A DNA stretch of 35,914 nucleotides from Bacilli bacterium (GCA_017626815.1 JAGAHY010000033.1:1-35914); one strand, 5' to 3'. Positions 7,028-16,030 are shown, counted from the first letter of the stretch. Notes: generated by a model not told the origin, from the letters alone. Program-made: numbers and translations.

Positions 7028-9355
7028 TTGCTAAGCAAAAAGATTATGGTCGAGATTCTGTTCTACATTGCCGTCTTCCTAGGCGCCGCGTTGATGGTCT
7101 ATAACATCATCCGGTATTTTTGGTTTTGGCGTAGCCTTTCCTTTTTCGAAAACTACGCGAAGACCAAACCCATCGTTTATACGGCGGGCGTGTTACTGGT
7201 CTTTTTCCTGGTCGGTTACATTCTCGTCGGCGTTTTCGGGACGCCCGATTTAGTCGTCGCGGGGATTTTGCTTGGCGGGTCCATCTTCGTCGCGTTGCTG
7301 CTTTTTGTGTTGATGTTCGTCGTCAACAAAGTCCGCGATCGGGAACATCAGGCTGTTTTGCGTTACGAAGAAAGGGAACGCGAAGTGCGCGAACTCGGCA
7401 ATACCGCCGTCGCCTACTTCCGCGTCAACCTGACCAAAGATGTCGTCTTAAGCGTCGGCGGAACCGACTTATACGAAACCGATAAAGTGGGCGCTTCATA
7501 CGCGGCCATACTTGATGCGCGCCATCCTTATTTTGTCTCTCGGTTCAACATACAAGGCACGGATTCTTTCTTGCGCGAAGACTTATTGGCCAATTTCGCC
7601 GCGGGACATGATTCAGCAAGCGAGATCATACTGGCTAAGCGCGATGGCCACAACCCCGCTTTTATGTCGTTTAGGGCCAAAATGGCGGAAGAACCTTCCA
7701 CGGGGGATGTCATTGCGTTTATCGTCGAGGAAGACTACAACGAAAAAATGATTCTCGACACGATTCTTAACCGCGCCATGTCCTTCCGTTATGATATCGT
7801 CTGCTCTGTCATCGAAGGCAAATTTGACCTCATCGCCTCCGGCCAACAAGAAAGCGCCAGAGTCATCCTTCCAGAAGAAAAAGTCGGACTTTACGGAGAT
7901 TTTTGCGAAAAACACATTCAATCCTTGCTTTCTCCGGGTGAGGATAACGCCTCCGTCATGGCGTCATTATCTTTGGATAAAGTGGCAGAAGCCCTTCAAC
8001 ACTCTACCTCCTATGAGGTGGACGTCCAATTGGCCTACCAGGGACAAATCTATTACAAGCGGTTCACTTTCTATAACGTGACTTCGGACACGCAGTTCTT
8101 CGTCTTGTTGGTTCAAGACACGACGGCGATCCACCGGGAGCGCGCGGAACAAAACCAAAAGCTTTCTTCGGCCTTAGACCAAGCGAGGCACGCTAACGCC
8201 GCCAAGACCGTCTTTTTCAATAATATGTCGCACGATATCCGCACGCCGATGAATGCCATCACTGGATTCACAAGCCTCGCCCTAAAAAGCGATGACTTGG
8301 CGACGGTGAAGGAATATTTGGAGAAAATCGACATTTCCAGCACCCATTTGCTATCCTTGATTAATGATGTTTTGGAAATGAGCCGCATCGAATCGGGCAA
8401 GATAGAGCTAAACCCGCAGACAACCGACCTGAACAAGCTTGTCAACGACATCAAAGTCATCTTCCAAACCCAGATGGATCACAAGGGCTTATGCTTCATC
8501 GTGGAAGAAGAGGCGGTTTCTCATCCTTCCGTATTCGTAGACTCTTTCCGCCTGAACCGGGTGCTGCTGAATTTGCTTTCTAACGCCTATAAGTTCACGC
8601 CGAATGGCGGAACGATCCGCTTAAGTCTCAAAGAAGGGCCCTATAACGCGAATGAGGGCTCTTATGTGTTCTCCGTGAAGGATACGGGCATCGGCATGAG
8701 CGAAGCCTTCGCCAAGCAGGTGTTCGATGCCTATGCCAGGGAAAACAAATCCACCGTCAACGAAATCCAAGGAACCGGCTTAGGCATGGCGATCACCAAG
8801 AGCATCGTGGATTTGATGGGAGGGGAAATCGAAGTTTACACCGAGGAAGGCAAAGGCACCGAATTCATCCTGCGCTTTGTCTTCCCCTATGCCAAAGAGA
8901 AAAGCGGCGATGCAAACGTGGATGAACCCGCCCGCCCCCATGTCATTTCTCCGGAAGAAAAGCTTGGAGGGAAGCGAGTCCTGGTCGCCGACGATAACGA
9001 AATTAACCGGGAAGTGGTGGAAGCGTTACTTTCCGAATTTGGTTTGGTCGTGGAACAGGCGGCAAACGGAAAAGAAGCCTGCGACGCGATCTTTAATCAG
9101 CCATCAGGATATTACGACGCTGTTTTGATGGACGTCCAAATGCCGATTATGGATGGCCTTGAGGCGACGAGAACCATCCGCGCAAGCAAAAATAAAACCA
9201 TCGCAAAGATCCCCATTATTGCTTTCACCGCGGATGCGTTCGATGAAGATGTCCAGAAGACACGCGAGGCGGGAATGAATGCCCATTTAAGCAAGCCCAT
9301 CAACCCCGAGGCTTTGATGGATACCCTAGCGCAGTTGCTTCTCGAAGGAAAATAA
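7028..9355 (+). CDS. Hybrid sensor histidine kinase / response regulator
   Basis: 775 residues from TTG 7028; ATG 7046 would remove six. Three membrane helices lie in the first 105 residues. A sensor region of about 270 residues with PAS-like patches follows, then a dimerisation/phosphoacceptor segment NNMSHDIRTPMNAITGF (His about 402). The ATPase domain has its N-box RLNRVLLNLLSNAYKFTPNG, DTGIGM and GTGLGM. A C-terminal receiver domain has acidic pocket VADDNE, phospho-acceptor Asp about 702 in LMDVQMPIMDG, and the conserved Lys in LSKPINPE. No output domain is present, so signalling must pass to another protein, perhaps an Hpt protein. The next gene starts 6 bases downstream. Confidence 0.9.
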   Translation: MLSKKIMVEILFYIAVFLGAALMVYNIIRYFWFWRSLSFFENYAKTKPIVYTAGVLLVFFLVGYILVGVFGTPDLVVAGILLGGSIFVALLLFVLMFVVNKVRDREHQAVLRYEEREREVRELGNTAVAYFRVNLTKDVVLSVGGTDLYETDKVGASYAAILDARHPYFVSRFNIQGTDSFLREDLLANFAAGHDSASEIILAKRDGHNPAFMSFRAKMAEEPSTGDVIAFIVEEDYNEKMILDTILNRAMSFRYDIVCSVIEGKFDLIASGQQESARVILPEEKVGLYGDFCEKHIQSLLSPGEDNASVMASLSLDKVAEALQHSTSYEVDVQLAYQGQIYYKRFTFYNVTSDTQFFVLLVQDTTAIHRERAEQNQKLSSALDQARHANAAKTVFFNNMSHDIRTPMNAITGFTSLALKSDDLATVKEYLEKIDISSTHLLSLINDVLEMSRIESGKIELNPQTTDLNKLVNDIKVIFQTQMDHKGLCFIVEEEAVSHPSVFVDSFRLNRVLLNLLSNAYKFTPNGGTIRLSLKEGPYNANEGSYVFSVKDTGIGMSEAFAKQVFDAYARENKSTVNEIQGTGLGMAITKSIVDLMGGEIEVYTEEGKGTEFILRFVFPYAKEKSGDANVDEPARPHVISPEEKLGGKRVLVADDNEINREVVEALLSEFGLVVEQAANGKEACDAIFNQPSGYYDAVLMDVQMPIMDGLEATRTIRASKNKTIAKIPIIAFTADAFDEDVQKTREAGMNAHLSKPINPEALMDTLAQLLLEGK

Positions 9356-9361
9356 GAAGAG

Positions 9362-9982
9362 ATGAATCCGATTGTCGAAGAAATCAATCATGTGTCCAAT
9401 GAGTTTTTCAATTTGGACCACGAGAATAAAAAAGCGCATATGAAGCTTCATTTCGTCTCCCCACAGGAAATCTTTGACACCAATGCGATGACGAAAATCC
9501 CCGTCCTCAGCGACGACTTTTTGGATTGGATCCGCGCGGCCTTTGACTATGCGCCGAATAAATACCGCATCGATCTTGATATTGGCTTTGATGACATGGG
9601 CGGATATGACGAAGAGCAACTTTCGGAGATATTCAAAAAGAACATCCTCTTGGAGTCGCGGAAATCCATGAATGATAAAGGCATCCAGAACCGGCTCGCG
9701 ATAAAACTATTATCCGTCGGGTTGGCATTGCTCGTGGGCATGATCTTGATGAGTTGCTTTTGGAAGGACGGCGGCGTGGCTGAAGAGATCATCGGCTATG
9801 TATTCGACATCGCCACCACGGTCACCATCTGGGAGGCCATGACGATCTTATTAGTCCATAACCAATCCATCCGCACCTATCACTGGAACTTGCTTAAACG
9901 ATTTAGTTCCATTCGCTTCCATTCGCTAGAAATATGGGGGATTTGCAAAGAAAAATGCCGCAATTGCGGCATTTTTGATTAG
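9362..9982 (+). CDS. Two-span membrane protein paired with the hybrid kinase
   Basis: The 206-residue product has a soluble N-terminal part of about 115 residues, acidic with the unusual stretch DIGFDDMGGYDEEQLSEIF, then two membrane helices (about 121-138 and 143-166) and a basic tail. No known domain is recognised. It begins 6 bases after the sensor kinase stop, so the two are probably co-transcribed and may act together. The last ten residues (KEKCRNCGIF) are translated from a perfect terminator palindrome, which is odd; the true C-terminus may be earlier if a base is missing upstream. Confidence 0.6.
   Translation: MNPIVEEINHVSNEFFNLDHENKKAHMKLHFVSPQEIFDTNAMTKIPVLSDDFLDWIRAAFDYAPNKYRIDLDIGFDDMGGYDEEQLSEIFKKNILLESRKSMNDKGIQNRLAIKLLSVGLALLVGMILMSCFWKDGGVAEEIIGYVFDIATTVTIWEAMTILLVHNQSIRTYHWNLLKRFSSIRFHSLEIWGICKEKCRNCGIFD
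9951..9976. terminator. Bidirectional Rho-independent terminator
   Basis: A perfect 26-bp palindrome centred on CAATTG, with A5 on the left and T5 on the right, so it can end transcription from both sides. It lies 3 bases after the stop of the minus-strand CobW gene and inside the last codons of the plus-strand membrane protein gene. Confidence 0.85.
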
Positions 9983-11259
9983 ATGCGGTCGAGCTCTTCG
10001 CGGATGGCTTTCTTATTCAGATGCTGTCCGATGAAGACCAGTTTGACTAAATGGTCTTTGTATTGGTCATCCCAGTCATGGGCGTAATAGGGGTCCTCTT
10101 TGCGCAACTGCGCAATCTCACGGTCGGTGTGAGTTTCGGAGAACCATTTGCCATTGCCGGTAAGCTTGATCTGCCTGCCTGCGGTTTCGTAGATATAGGA
10201 GTTGGCTTCATCGCCTTTGAAGTAGGTAATACCTTTGCTGCGGATGACTTTATGGGGGTTCTCTTTCGCCCAGGTGATGAAGGCGTCTTTATCTAATGCG
10301 TTCCGACGGTAGTAGACAAAGGTTTGGATGCCGTATTCTTCTGCGGTTCCCTCGTCATCGTTTTGGTCCATGCCATGCTCGTGGTGATGGTGGTGATGAT
10401 GGTGGTGACCGCCTTCATGCTCATCATGATCGTCATCATCGTCGTGGTCATGGTCATGCTCATGGTGATGTTCGCGGTCGTGATCATCGTCGTCATCATC
10501 TTCGTGGTTTTTCTCGTTTTCCCAGTTATCGAATTCGGATACCCAGGTAGCGGAGTTAGCAGTTTTTAGATAATCAAAGAGGTTTTTGTCGAGGACTCTT
10601 TCGACATCGATGGCGGCATAATCGGTGGGGATGATTTCGGCGTTGCGCTGAATGCCACGGATGGCGGCAGTGACTTTGGCAAGTTCTTCTTCGGTGAGTT
10701 CGCTAGCCTTATTTAATAAGATAAGATCGCAGAATTCGAGCTGTTGGATGATGAGCGATTCAATGCTTTCTTCATCCGGGTTGTCTTCTTCGACGTGAAG
10801 GGTTTCACCATAGCCAAATTCGTCTTTGAGGCGGAGGGCGTCGGTGACGGAGATGATGGCGTCGAGGTAATAGAACTTCGGAAGTTTCTTTTTGGCGAAT
10901 TCCTCAACCATGTAGCAGATGGATTGGGCGATGGGGAGAGGCTCGCAGATGCCGCTAGCCTCGATGATGATGTGGTCGAACTTGCGCATGTTCACCAAAT
11001 CGGCGAGCTGGTTGAGCAAGTCGGCTTTCAGCGTGCAGCAGATGCAGCCGTTCTGCAAAGCGACAAGACTGTCGTCTTTGGAATTGACGATGCCTCCGTT
11101 TTGGATGAGCTCAGCGTCAATGTTGACTTCGCCGATATCATTAACGATGACGGCGATCTTGCGTCCGTTAGCGTGGGATAGGACGTGGTTTAGAAAGGTG
11201 GTTTTCCCCGAGCCGAGATAGCCGGTTACGAGGGTAATAGGGGTGGACTGGAATGACAT
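9979..11259 (-). CDS. CobW/G3E-type GTPase, His-rich metallochaperone
   Basis: The 426-residue protein has a P-loop GYLGSGKTT (13-21), the family's metal-binding CxCC (GCICC, 71-75), switch/Walker B EASGICEP and a guanine-specificity motif LLNKASELT. Residues about 250-303 are a low-complexity His/Asp/Glu insertion including a run of nine His. A CobW C-terminal domain follows (about 315-426). G3E GTPases deliver or store metals (cobalt, nickel, zinc); the His-rich loop suggests zinc or nickel buffering. AAGGAGG (11275-11269) precedes the ATG. It is a single-gene unit here, with no transporter or target enzyme beside it, so metal identity is open. Confidence 0.88.
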   Translation of the reverse strand: MSFQSTPITLVTGYLGSGKTTFLNHVLSHANGRKIAVIVNDIGEVNIDAELIQNGGIVNSKDDSLVALQNGCICCTLKADLLNQLADLVNMRKFDHIIIEASGICEPLPIAQSICYMVEEFAKKKLPKFYYLDAIISVTDALRLKDEFGYGETLHVEEDNPDEESIESLIIQQLEFCDLILLNKASELTEEELAKVTAAIRGIQRNAEIIPTDYAAIDVERVLDKNLFDYLKTANSATWVSEFDNWENEKNHEDDDDDDHDREHHHEHDHDHDDDDDHDEHEGGHHHHHHHHHEHGMDQNDDEGTAEEYGIQTFVYYRRNALDKDAFITWAKENPHKVIRSKGITYFKGDEANSYIYETAGRQIKLTGNGKWFSETHTDREIAQLRKEDPYYAHDWDDQYKDHLVKLVFIGQHLNKKAIREELDRI

Positions 11260-11484
11260 AGGGTAATTCCTCCTTCGTATGATTTCAGGCGGGGAGATTT
11301 TAGCAAAGCTAACCGAAAAAAACTATTCAATCGCTTAAAACAATTAGCATTACTCTTTAAATATCGCTGCTTAATCGATGAAAACCGTGGAAAGATGCGT
11401 GGGTTAATAATTGATAATTTAGTACGTTTAAATTGGTTTTTGACGGAGATTTTTGTTTTTTTTCTGCAATCTGACGTTATCCGT

Positions 11485-11490
11485 TATAAT
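11485..11490 (+). promoter_or_regulatory. -10 element predicting leaderless mRNA
   Basis: A perfect TATAAT lies 7 bases before the ATG at 11498 (4 before the ATG at 11495) with no Shine-Dalgarno sequence between. Confidence 0.6.
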
Positions 11491-11497
11491 TGTGATG

Positions 11498-12127
11498 ATG
11501 GAAAAAACGTTGTATGAAAACTATCCAGAATTAGGCCCCAATTACTTTCGCTTTGCGGATCGCCAAGCTTTTCGTCTATGGCTTGAGCAACACGTTTGCA
11601 GCGATAACGAGGTCTATGTCCTCGTCAAAAGGGGGAAGCCTAAAGACGATGGAACCCTCTATTATCTTGACGCGGTGGAAGAAGCGCTTTGCTTTGGGTG
11701 GATCGATTCGACGCAACAAAACGTAAGCGGGGTGACGTTCCAACGTTTCAGCCCCAGAAAACGGGGCAGCCCATGGACGGAGCTCAACAAGGAACGCTGC
11801 CGAAGATTGATCCGTCTGGGAAAGATGACTAAGTGGGGCAAAAAGATACTTCCCAAGTTGACCGCCAATAGCTTTATCCCCGATCCTGAAGTGGTGGACG
11901 CCATCAAAAAGGCAAGACTATGGTCCAAGTTCCGTTCTTTCCCCAAACTTTATCAACGAATTCGCCTTTATAATGTCGCGTTTTATAAAAGCCTTGACCA
12001 GAATCTTTATCAACGCGCCCTGAATAGCCTTCTTGCGCACACCAAAAAAGGCGAAATGTACGGTGAGTGGAACGATTACGGTAGGCTACTTGAAGAGCAG
12101 GATAACAATTGTCTCGACCCTCAATAA
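11498..12127 (+). CDS. YdeI/OmpD-associated (OmdA) family protein
   Basis: About 209 residues. The family pattern is present: an N-terminal RFADRQAFRLWLEQH, then the conserved DAVEEALCFGWIDSTQQ and the FSPRKRGSPWTELNKERC segment, followed by a helical C-terminal half. YdeI/OmdA proteins are small cytosolic proteins of unclear biochemistry; a link to cationic peptide resistance has been proposed for the founding member. The frame is open upstream to 11453, but the TATAAT at 11485 lies within that stretch, so the start is one of the adjacent ATGs 11495/11498 on a leaderless message. It is monocistronic. Confidence 0.8.
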   Translation: MEKTLYENYPELGPNYFRFADRQAFRLWLEQHVCSDNEVYVLVKRGKPKDDGTLYYLDAVEEALCFGWIDSTQQNVSGVTFQRFSPRKRGSPWTELNKERCRRLIRLGKMTKWGKKILPKLTANSFIPDPEVVDAIKKARLWSKFRSFPKLYQRIRLYNVAFYKSLDQNLYQRALNSLLAHTKKGEMYGEWNDYGRLLEEQDNNCLDPQ

Positions 12128-12271
12128 TCGAATTCGTTGGTTTTTTGCCTGCCATCTCGAAGGACGATTGGTACGTCCAATAATCATTTTTACACAGTGA
12201 TGAAGAGCGAGATTCGTGGTGGCAAAAGTGCAAAAATACGATTTTTTGGTACAAATCCTTGAAACAAAAAA

Positions 12272-12285
12272 GAACATAAATGTTC
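12272..12285. repeat. Palindrome GAACATAAATGTTC, candidate operator
   Basis: A perfect 14-bp dyad about 160 bases upstream of nagA, with one more half-site, ATGTTC, at 12313-12318. A regulator of the amino-sugar operon could bind here. The spacing does not fit the Bacillota SOS box. Confidence 0.35.
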
Positions 12286-12400
12286 AGGCGTCGCGTAAAG
12301 AGGAAAATACAAATGTTCTAGGCTAATAGGTTGGGAAATAATACATAACAAAGTGCAAAATATGCCTTTTGATTTTGTATTTCTGGGATTTCGTTTGCCT

Positions 12401-12428
12401 TTGAATAGGTGATGTGATTAGGTATGCA
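12401..12428 (+). promoter_or_regulatory. Promoter of the amino-sugar operon
   Basis: TTGAAT (12401-12406) and TATGCA (12423-12428) with a 16-base spacer. CATTAT at 12427-12432 is an alternative -10. The short leader carries GGGG at 12438-12441, 7 bases before the nagA ATG. Confidence 0.45.
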
Positions 12429-12448
12429 TTATCCTGTGGGGAAAATAG

Positions 12449-13576
12449 ATGATTATTAATAACGTTAAAATTGTTACCCTTACTAAAGTAATCAATAACG
12501 GATTTATTGAATTTGCCGATGGAAAAATTACGAAAATCGGCGAGTCTTCCTACCAAGGTTCCGGCGAGGTCATTGACCGCAAGGGCATGGTCGCCTTCCC
12601 TGGTTTTATCGACGTTCATATCCATGGTTCTATGGGAATCGACTTCATGGACGCCAAAGCAAAAGACTATCCCGTTATCGCGGACTCGCTTTATGCGGAA
12701 GGCGTTACCACCTTCTTGGCAACCACGCTGACTAGCGATAAGGAATCTTTGGCCCGCGTCTGCAAAACGGTCAAGGAAGTTAAAGAACAAATTCCGTCGC
12801 TAGGCGGCATTCATTTTGAGGGGCCCTACATCTCGTTGAAGTACAAGGGTGCGCAGAACCCGGAATTCATCCGCGATCCCGATATCGCCGAATTCGATGA
12901 ATTGCAGGAAATCTCCGGCGGCAACATCCGCTATATCGCGATGGCCCCCGAACGTCCTGGCGCGATGGAATTCATCAATCACGTCACCCACAATGGCGTC
13001 GTTGTCTCCGCCGGCCATACCGACGCGAGTTTCGACCAAGTTGGCGAAGCCATCAAGAACGGTCTCACCAACACCACCCATACCCATAACGCGATGTCCC
13101 CACATCATCACCGCAATCCTGGCGTCGTCACGGCCACGATGTATTTCGATGAGATTTTCGCTGAAGTCATCTGCGATACGGTTCATGTCTGCCCCAATAC
13201 GCTAAAGACTTTTTATAAAATCGTCGGCCCCGATCGTTTCGTGGCCATCACCGATGCGCTTAAAGTTAAGCATAGCGATATTAAGAACTTCCAATTATTT
13301 GGCCTGGATTGCGTAACGAAAGAAGATGCCGCATATCTTACTACTGGCCCCCTCGCCGGTAGCTTGCTCACCATGGACCAAGGGCTAAGAAACTTAAGGG
13401 AAATCACTGGCGCGGACTACGTCAGCTTGGCCAAGATGACCTCTTATAACGCTGCAAAATCCCTGCATTTTGAAGATCGTGGCGAATTGGCGGAAGGCAA
13501 ACTTGCCGATGTCGTTTTGCTCGATGAGTCCCTCCATGTCCAGGAAGTTTACAAACTCGGAAAGAGAGTCAAATAA
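12449..13576 (+). CDS. nagA: N-acetylglucosamine-6-phosphate deacetylase
   Basis: The 375-residue amidohydrolase converts GlcNAc-6-phosphate to glucosamine-6-phosphate and acetate. Visible motifs: HxH in FIDVHIHG (57, 59), the metal-ligand Glu in GGIHFEGPYIS, metal His residues in VSAGHTDAS and TTHTHNAMSPHHHRNPG, and the catalytic Asp in VAITDAL. Length fits the family. It is the first gene of a three-gene operon with two sugar kinases; its stop shares one base with the next ATG (TAATG). The codons are strongly biased to C-ending forms, which suggests high expression. No nagB or sugar transporter is in view. Confidence 0.93.
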   Translation: MIINNVKIVTLTKVINNGFIEFADGKITKIGESSYQGSGEVIDRKGMVAFPGFIDVHIHGSMGIDFMDAKAKDYPVIADSLYAEGVTTFLATTLTSDKESLARVCKTVKEVKEQIPSLGGIHFEGPYISLKYKGAQNPEFIRDPDIAEFDELQEISGGNIRYIAMAPERPGAMEFINHVTHNGVVVSAGHTDASFDQVGEAIKNGLTNTTHTHNAMSPHHHRNPGVVTATMYFDEIFAEVICDTVHVCPNTLKTFYKIVGPDRFVAITDALKVKHSDIKNFQLFGLDCVTKEDAAYLTTGPLAGSLLTMDQGLRNLREITGADYVSLAKMTSYNAAKSLHFEDRGELAEGKLADVVLLDESLHVQEVYKLGKRVK

Positions 13577-14955
13577 TGAGAAAACCCGTTCTAGACCAAG
13601 ATTTCGCCCCGGCCATCCTCGCGCTTCGCCAATTCAACGAAGACGTGGCCAAGACGCCGAACAAACAACACCTCATCGTCGCCGTGGAACGCGCTAACGG
13701 CTATATTTACCGCCGCGAGTTCGATATCTTCCCCGATGGCGTTGACGATGCCCGTAATGCCCTCATCACTGAAAGGCTTATCAAATCCATCCTTTGGATC
13801 ATCGGCGGTTTCAAGATTTATATCGCCGGTTCCCATCCCGTCTATTTGGCGATTAAAGATTATTACCGGACCGGTGGCCTGCGAGAGTTTGACTACGATT
13901 TCTGGTCGACGACATTCGAACGCGAAGTCGAAGTGGTGGAATGCACCCTAGACAACATCCCCCAAGAAGTCGCCTGCTCCGAATCCGCTGGCGGACATTT
14001 GGATGGCAAGCGCATCGGCTTTGACGCCGGCGGCAGCGACATCAAGGTTTCGGCCGTCGTCAATGGCGAAGTCAAATCCAGCGAGGAAATCGTCTGGCTC
14101 CCCAAATTGAACGATGACATCAATTACCATTACGAGAACATCTACAAAGCGATGAAAGTCGGCGTGGAACGCTTGGGCGGCGACGTCGATGCTATCGGCA
14201 TTTCCACCGCGGGTGTCATCGTCACCGACCGCCCCATGGTCTCCTCGATTTTCATCAAAGTCCCTAAGAAAGACTTTGAACTGGTCAAATACGCCTATGT
14301 GAACTGCGTCCATAAATTGGAAAAAGAACTTGGGCATAAAATCCCTTATGTCGTTGCCAATGACGGCGACGTCACGGCTTTGGCTGGTGCCGTTGATCTG
14401 AAAGATAACTGCGTCCTCGGCATCTCCATGGGCACTTCCGAAGCGGGCGGCTACGTGGACCATAACGGCAATCTGCCGGGCTGGTTCAGCGAGCTTGCGT
14501 TCGTGCCCGTCGATTTCAATCCTAATTCCTGCGTCGACGAATGGTCGAAGGACTATGGCGTTGGCTGCAAATATCTTTCTCAGGACGCGGTGATCAAATT
14601 GCTTCCCGCGGCCGGCATTGAAGTCGATGAGAATCTGACCCTTGCGGAAAAGCTTTCCTTTGTCCAAGGGTTGATGGAAAAAGGCGACGAAAGAGCCGCC
14701 AAAATCTATGAGTCCATCGGCGTCTATTTAGCCTATGCGTTGGCGTTTTACGCGGAATTTTACGAAATCAAGCACGTTTTGTTGCTTGGCCGCGTCACCT
14801 CTGGAAAAGGCGGCGACATCCTTTTGGAGACCGCCAAGCAGACCCTTGCTACCGACTTCCCCGAATACGCGCATTTCCATCTGACGATGCCAAGCGAATC
14901 CATGAGGCGCGTCGGCCAATCCATCGCCGCGGCTTCTCTCCCCAAACTAAACTGA
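13576..14955 (+). CDS. ROK-family sugar kinase with long N-terminal extension
   Basis: 459 residues, against about 300 for typical ROK kinases. The ATP-binding ROK core begins near residue 148 (IGFDAGGSDIKVSAV); the catalytic-type Asp sits in PYVVANDGDVTALAG, and a glycine-rich phosphate loop is in LGISMGTSEAGG. The usual CxCGxxGC zinc site is not apparent. The first 145 residues form an extra domain of unknown role (ERANGYIYRREFD, FKIYIAGSHPVYLAIKDYY). Placed between NagA and an NahK-like kinase with overlapping or 10-base spacing, it most likely phosphorylates GlcNAc or a related hexose. Actual substrate specificity is unproven. Confidence 0.82.
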   Translation: MRKPVLDQDFAPAILALRQFNEDVAKTPNKQHLIVAVERANGYIYRREFDIFPDGVDDARNALITERLIKSILWIIGGFKIYIAGSHPVYLAIKDYYRTGGLREFDYDFWSTTFEREVEVVECTLDNIPQEVACSESAGGHLDGKRIGFDAGGSDIKVSAVVNGEVKSSEEIVWLPKLNDDINYHYENIYKAMKVGVERLGGDVDAIGISTAGVIVTDRPMVSSIFIKVPKKDFELVKYAYVNCVHKLEKELGHKIPYVVANDGDVTALAGAVDLKDNCVLGISMGTSEAGGYVDHNGNLPGWFSELAFVPVDFNPNSCVDEWSKDYGVGCKYLSQDAVIKLLPAAGIEVDENLTLAEKLSFVQGLMEKGDERAAKIYESIGVYLAYALAFYAEFYEIKHVLLLGRVTSGKGGDILLETAKQTLATDFPEYAHFHLTMPSESMRRVGQSIAAASLPKLN

Positions 14956-14965
14956 GGTACTCGCA

Positions 14966-16024
14966 ATGAAAGACCTTCTTCAAAATTTCCAATTGGATGG
15001 CGACATTCTCTCCATCGAATCCTATGGCAACGGCCATATCAACAAGACCTTCTTGGTTAAGACGACGAAAGATGCGTACATCTTCCAGTTCGTCAACTTC
15101 CATGTCTTCCCTAACGTCGACATGCTGATGAACAACATCTATCTCGTCACGAAACACCTCTCAGACAAAGGATGCCGTACTTTGGATATCGTCAAGACCA
15201 AAGATGGCGGGCTCTATCTGAACTGCGGCGAGGATTTCTTCCGTGGCTATAAGTTCATCGATAATTCCATCTGCTATGAGAAACTTCCGGATTTGGAGAT
15301 GGTCAAGGAAGCCGCTAGGGGCTTTGGACAATTCCATAAAGACCTCGCGGATATCGATGTTGCCAATGTCGGAGACGTCATCCCCGATTTCCATAACACC
15401 AAGAAACGATTCGAAACCTTCGAGAAAATCGTGGCCGAGAATCCGCGTCACCGCCTCGCGATGTGCCGCCAGGACGTGCAATTCCTCGAGTCCCGTAAAG
15501 CGGATTACTCCATGATTGTCGACGCCCTTGAAAAAGGTGAAATCCGCCAATCCATCACCCATAACGATCCGAAGATCAACAACGTCGCTTTCGATAAAGA
15601 CACCGGTAAAGTTAGTTGCGTGCTCGACCTCGACACCGTCATGACTGGCACCTTCCTCTATGATTTCGGCGATGGCTTACGCTCCCTCTTCACCGGAGAT
15701 AACGAAGATGCACTCGATCCTTCTAAACTGGTTGCCGACCTTGATATCTACGAAGCTTATCTCGACGGCTATTATTCGATGATGCGAGGGACGATGAACG
15801 AAAAGGAAATCGAACTCCTCCCGTATTCCATTCTCATCATCGCCGAAGAACTTGCCTTGCGCTTCCTTGGCGACTTCATCAATGGGGATGTCTATTTCCG
15901 CGCCGACTATCCCATGCATAACCTCGTCCGCGCCAGGACCCAAATCGCCTTGGCCAATGACATCCTCGAGAAACTTCCGAAGATGAAAGAAATCACCGCG
16001 AAAATCGTGGCAAAATACAACTAA
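14966..16024 (+). CDS. nahK: N-acetylhexosamine 1-kinase-like phosphotransferase
   Basis: The 352-residue protein has an aminoglycoside-phosphotransferase fold. It resembles bifidobacterial NahK along its length: YGNGHINKTFLV near the N-terminus, the catalytic loop THNDPKINNVAF (Asp about 200), the metal-binding DLDTVMTG, FDFGD-like LYDFGDGLRS, and a C-terminus with FLGDFINGDVYF and HNLVRARTQIALA. NahK makes GlcNAc-1-phosphate or GalNAc-1-phosphate from the free sugar in the lacto-N-biose/galacto-N-biose pathway. No phosphorylase, galT or galE lies beside it, so the pathway here may differ. GAGG overlapping the preceding stop serves as its ribosome binding site. Confidence 0.8.
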   Translation: MKDLLQNFQLDGDILSIESYGNGHINKTFLVKTTKDAYIFQFVNFHVFPNVDMLMNNIYLVTKHLSDKGCRTLDIVKTKDGGLYLNCGEDFFRGYKFIDNSICYEKLPDLEMVKEAARGFGQFHKDLADIDVANVGDVIPDFHNTKKRFETFEKIVAENPRHRLAMCRQDVQFLESRKADYSMIVDALEKGEIRQSITHNDPKINNVAFDKDTGKVSCVLDLDTVMTGTFLYDFGDGLRSLFTGDNEDALDPSKLVADLDIYEAYLDGYYSMMRGTMNEKEIELLPYSILIIAEELALRFLGDFINGDVYFRADYPMHNLVRARTQIALANDILEKLPKMKEITAKIVAKYN

Positions 16025-16030
16025 AAATCT

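Larger units (their letters stand above)
12128..12448. other. Intergenic region, no gene seen
   Basis: This AT-rich gap of 321 bases holds no credible coding frame. It contains the GAACAT-AA-ATGTTC palindrome (12272-12285), another ATGTTC at 12313-12318, and the promoter of the amino-sugar operon near its right end. Confidence 0.6.

Noticed and set aside
10293..10569. His- or Met/Thr-rich open frames over the CobW His tract
   Set aside because: They are other-frame readings of the His/Asp repeat; the CobW frame has full family motifs.
12272..12285. LexA/SOS box
   Set aside because: The Bacillota SOS box has GAAC and GTTC separated by 4 bases; here 6 separate them, and no DNA repair gene follows.
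14966..16024. Aminoglycoside resistance kinase
   Set aside because: It has the phosphotransferase fold, but the blocks match NahK and the operon is for amino sugars.
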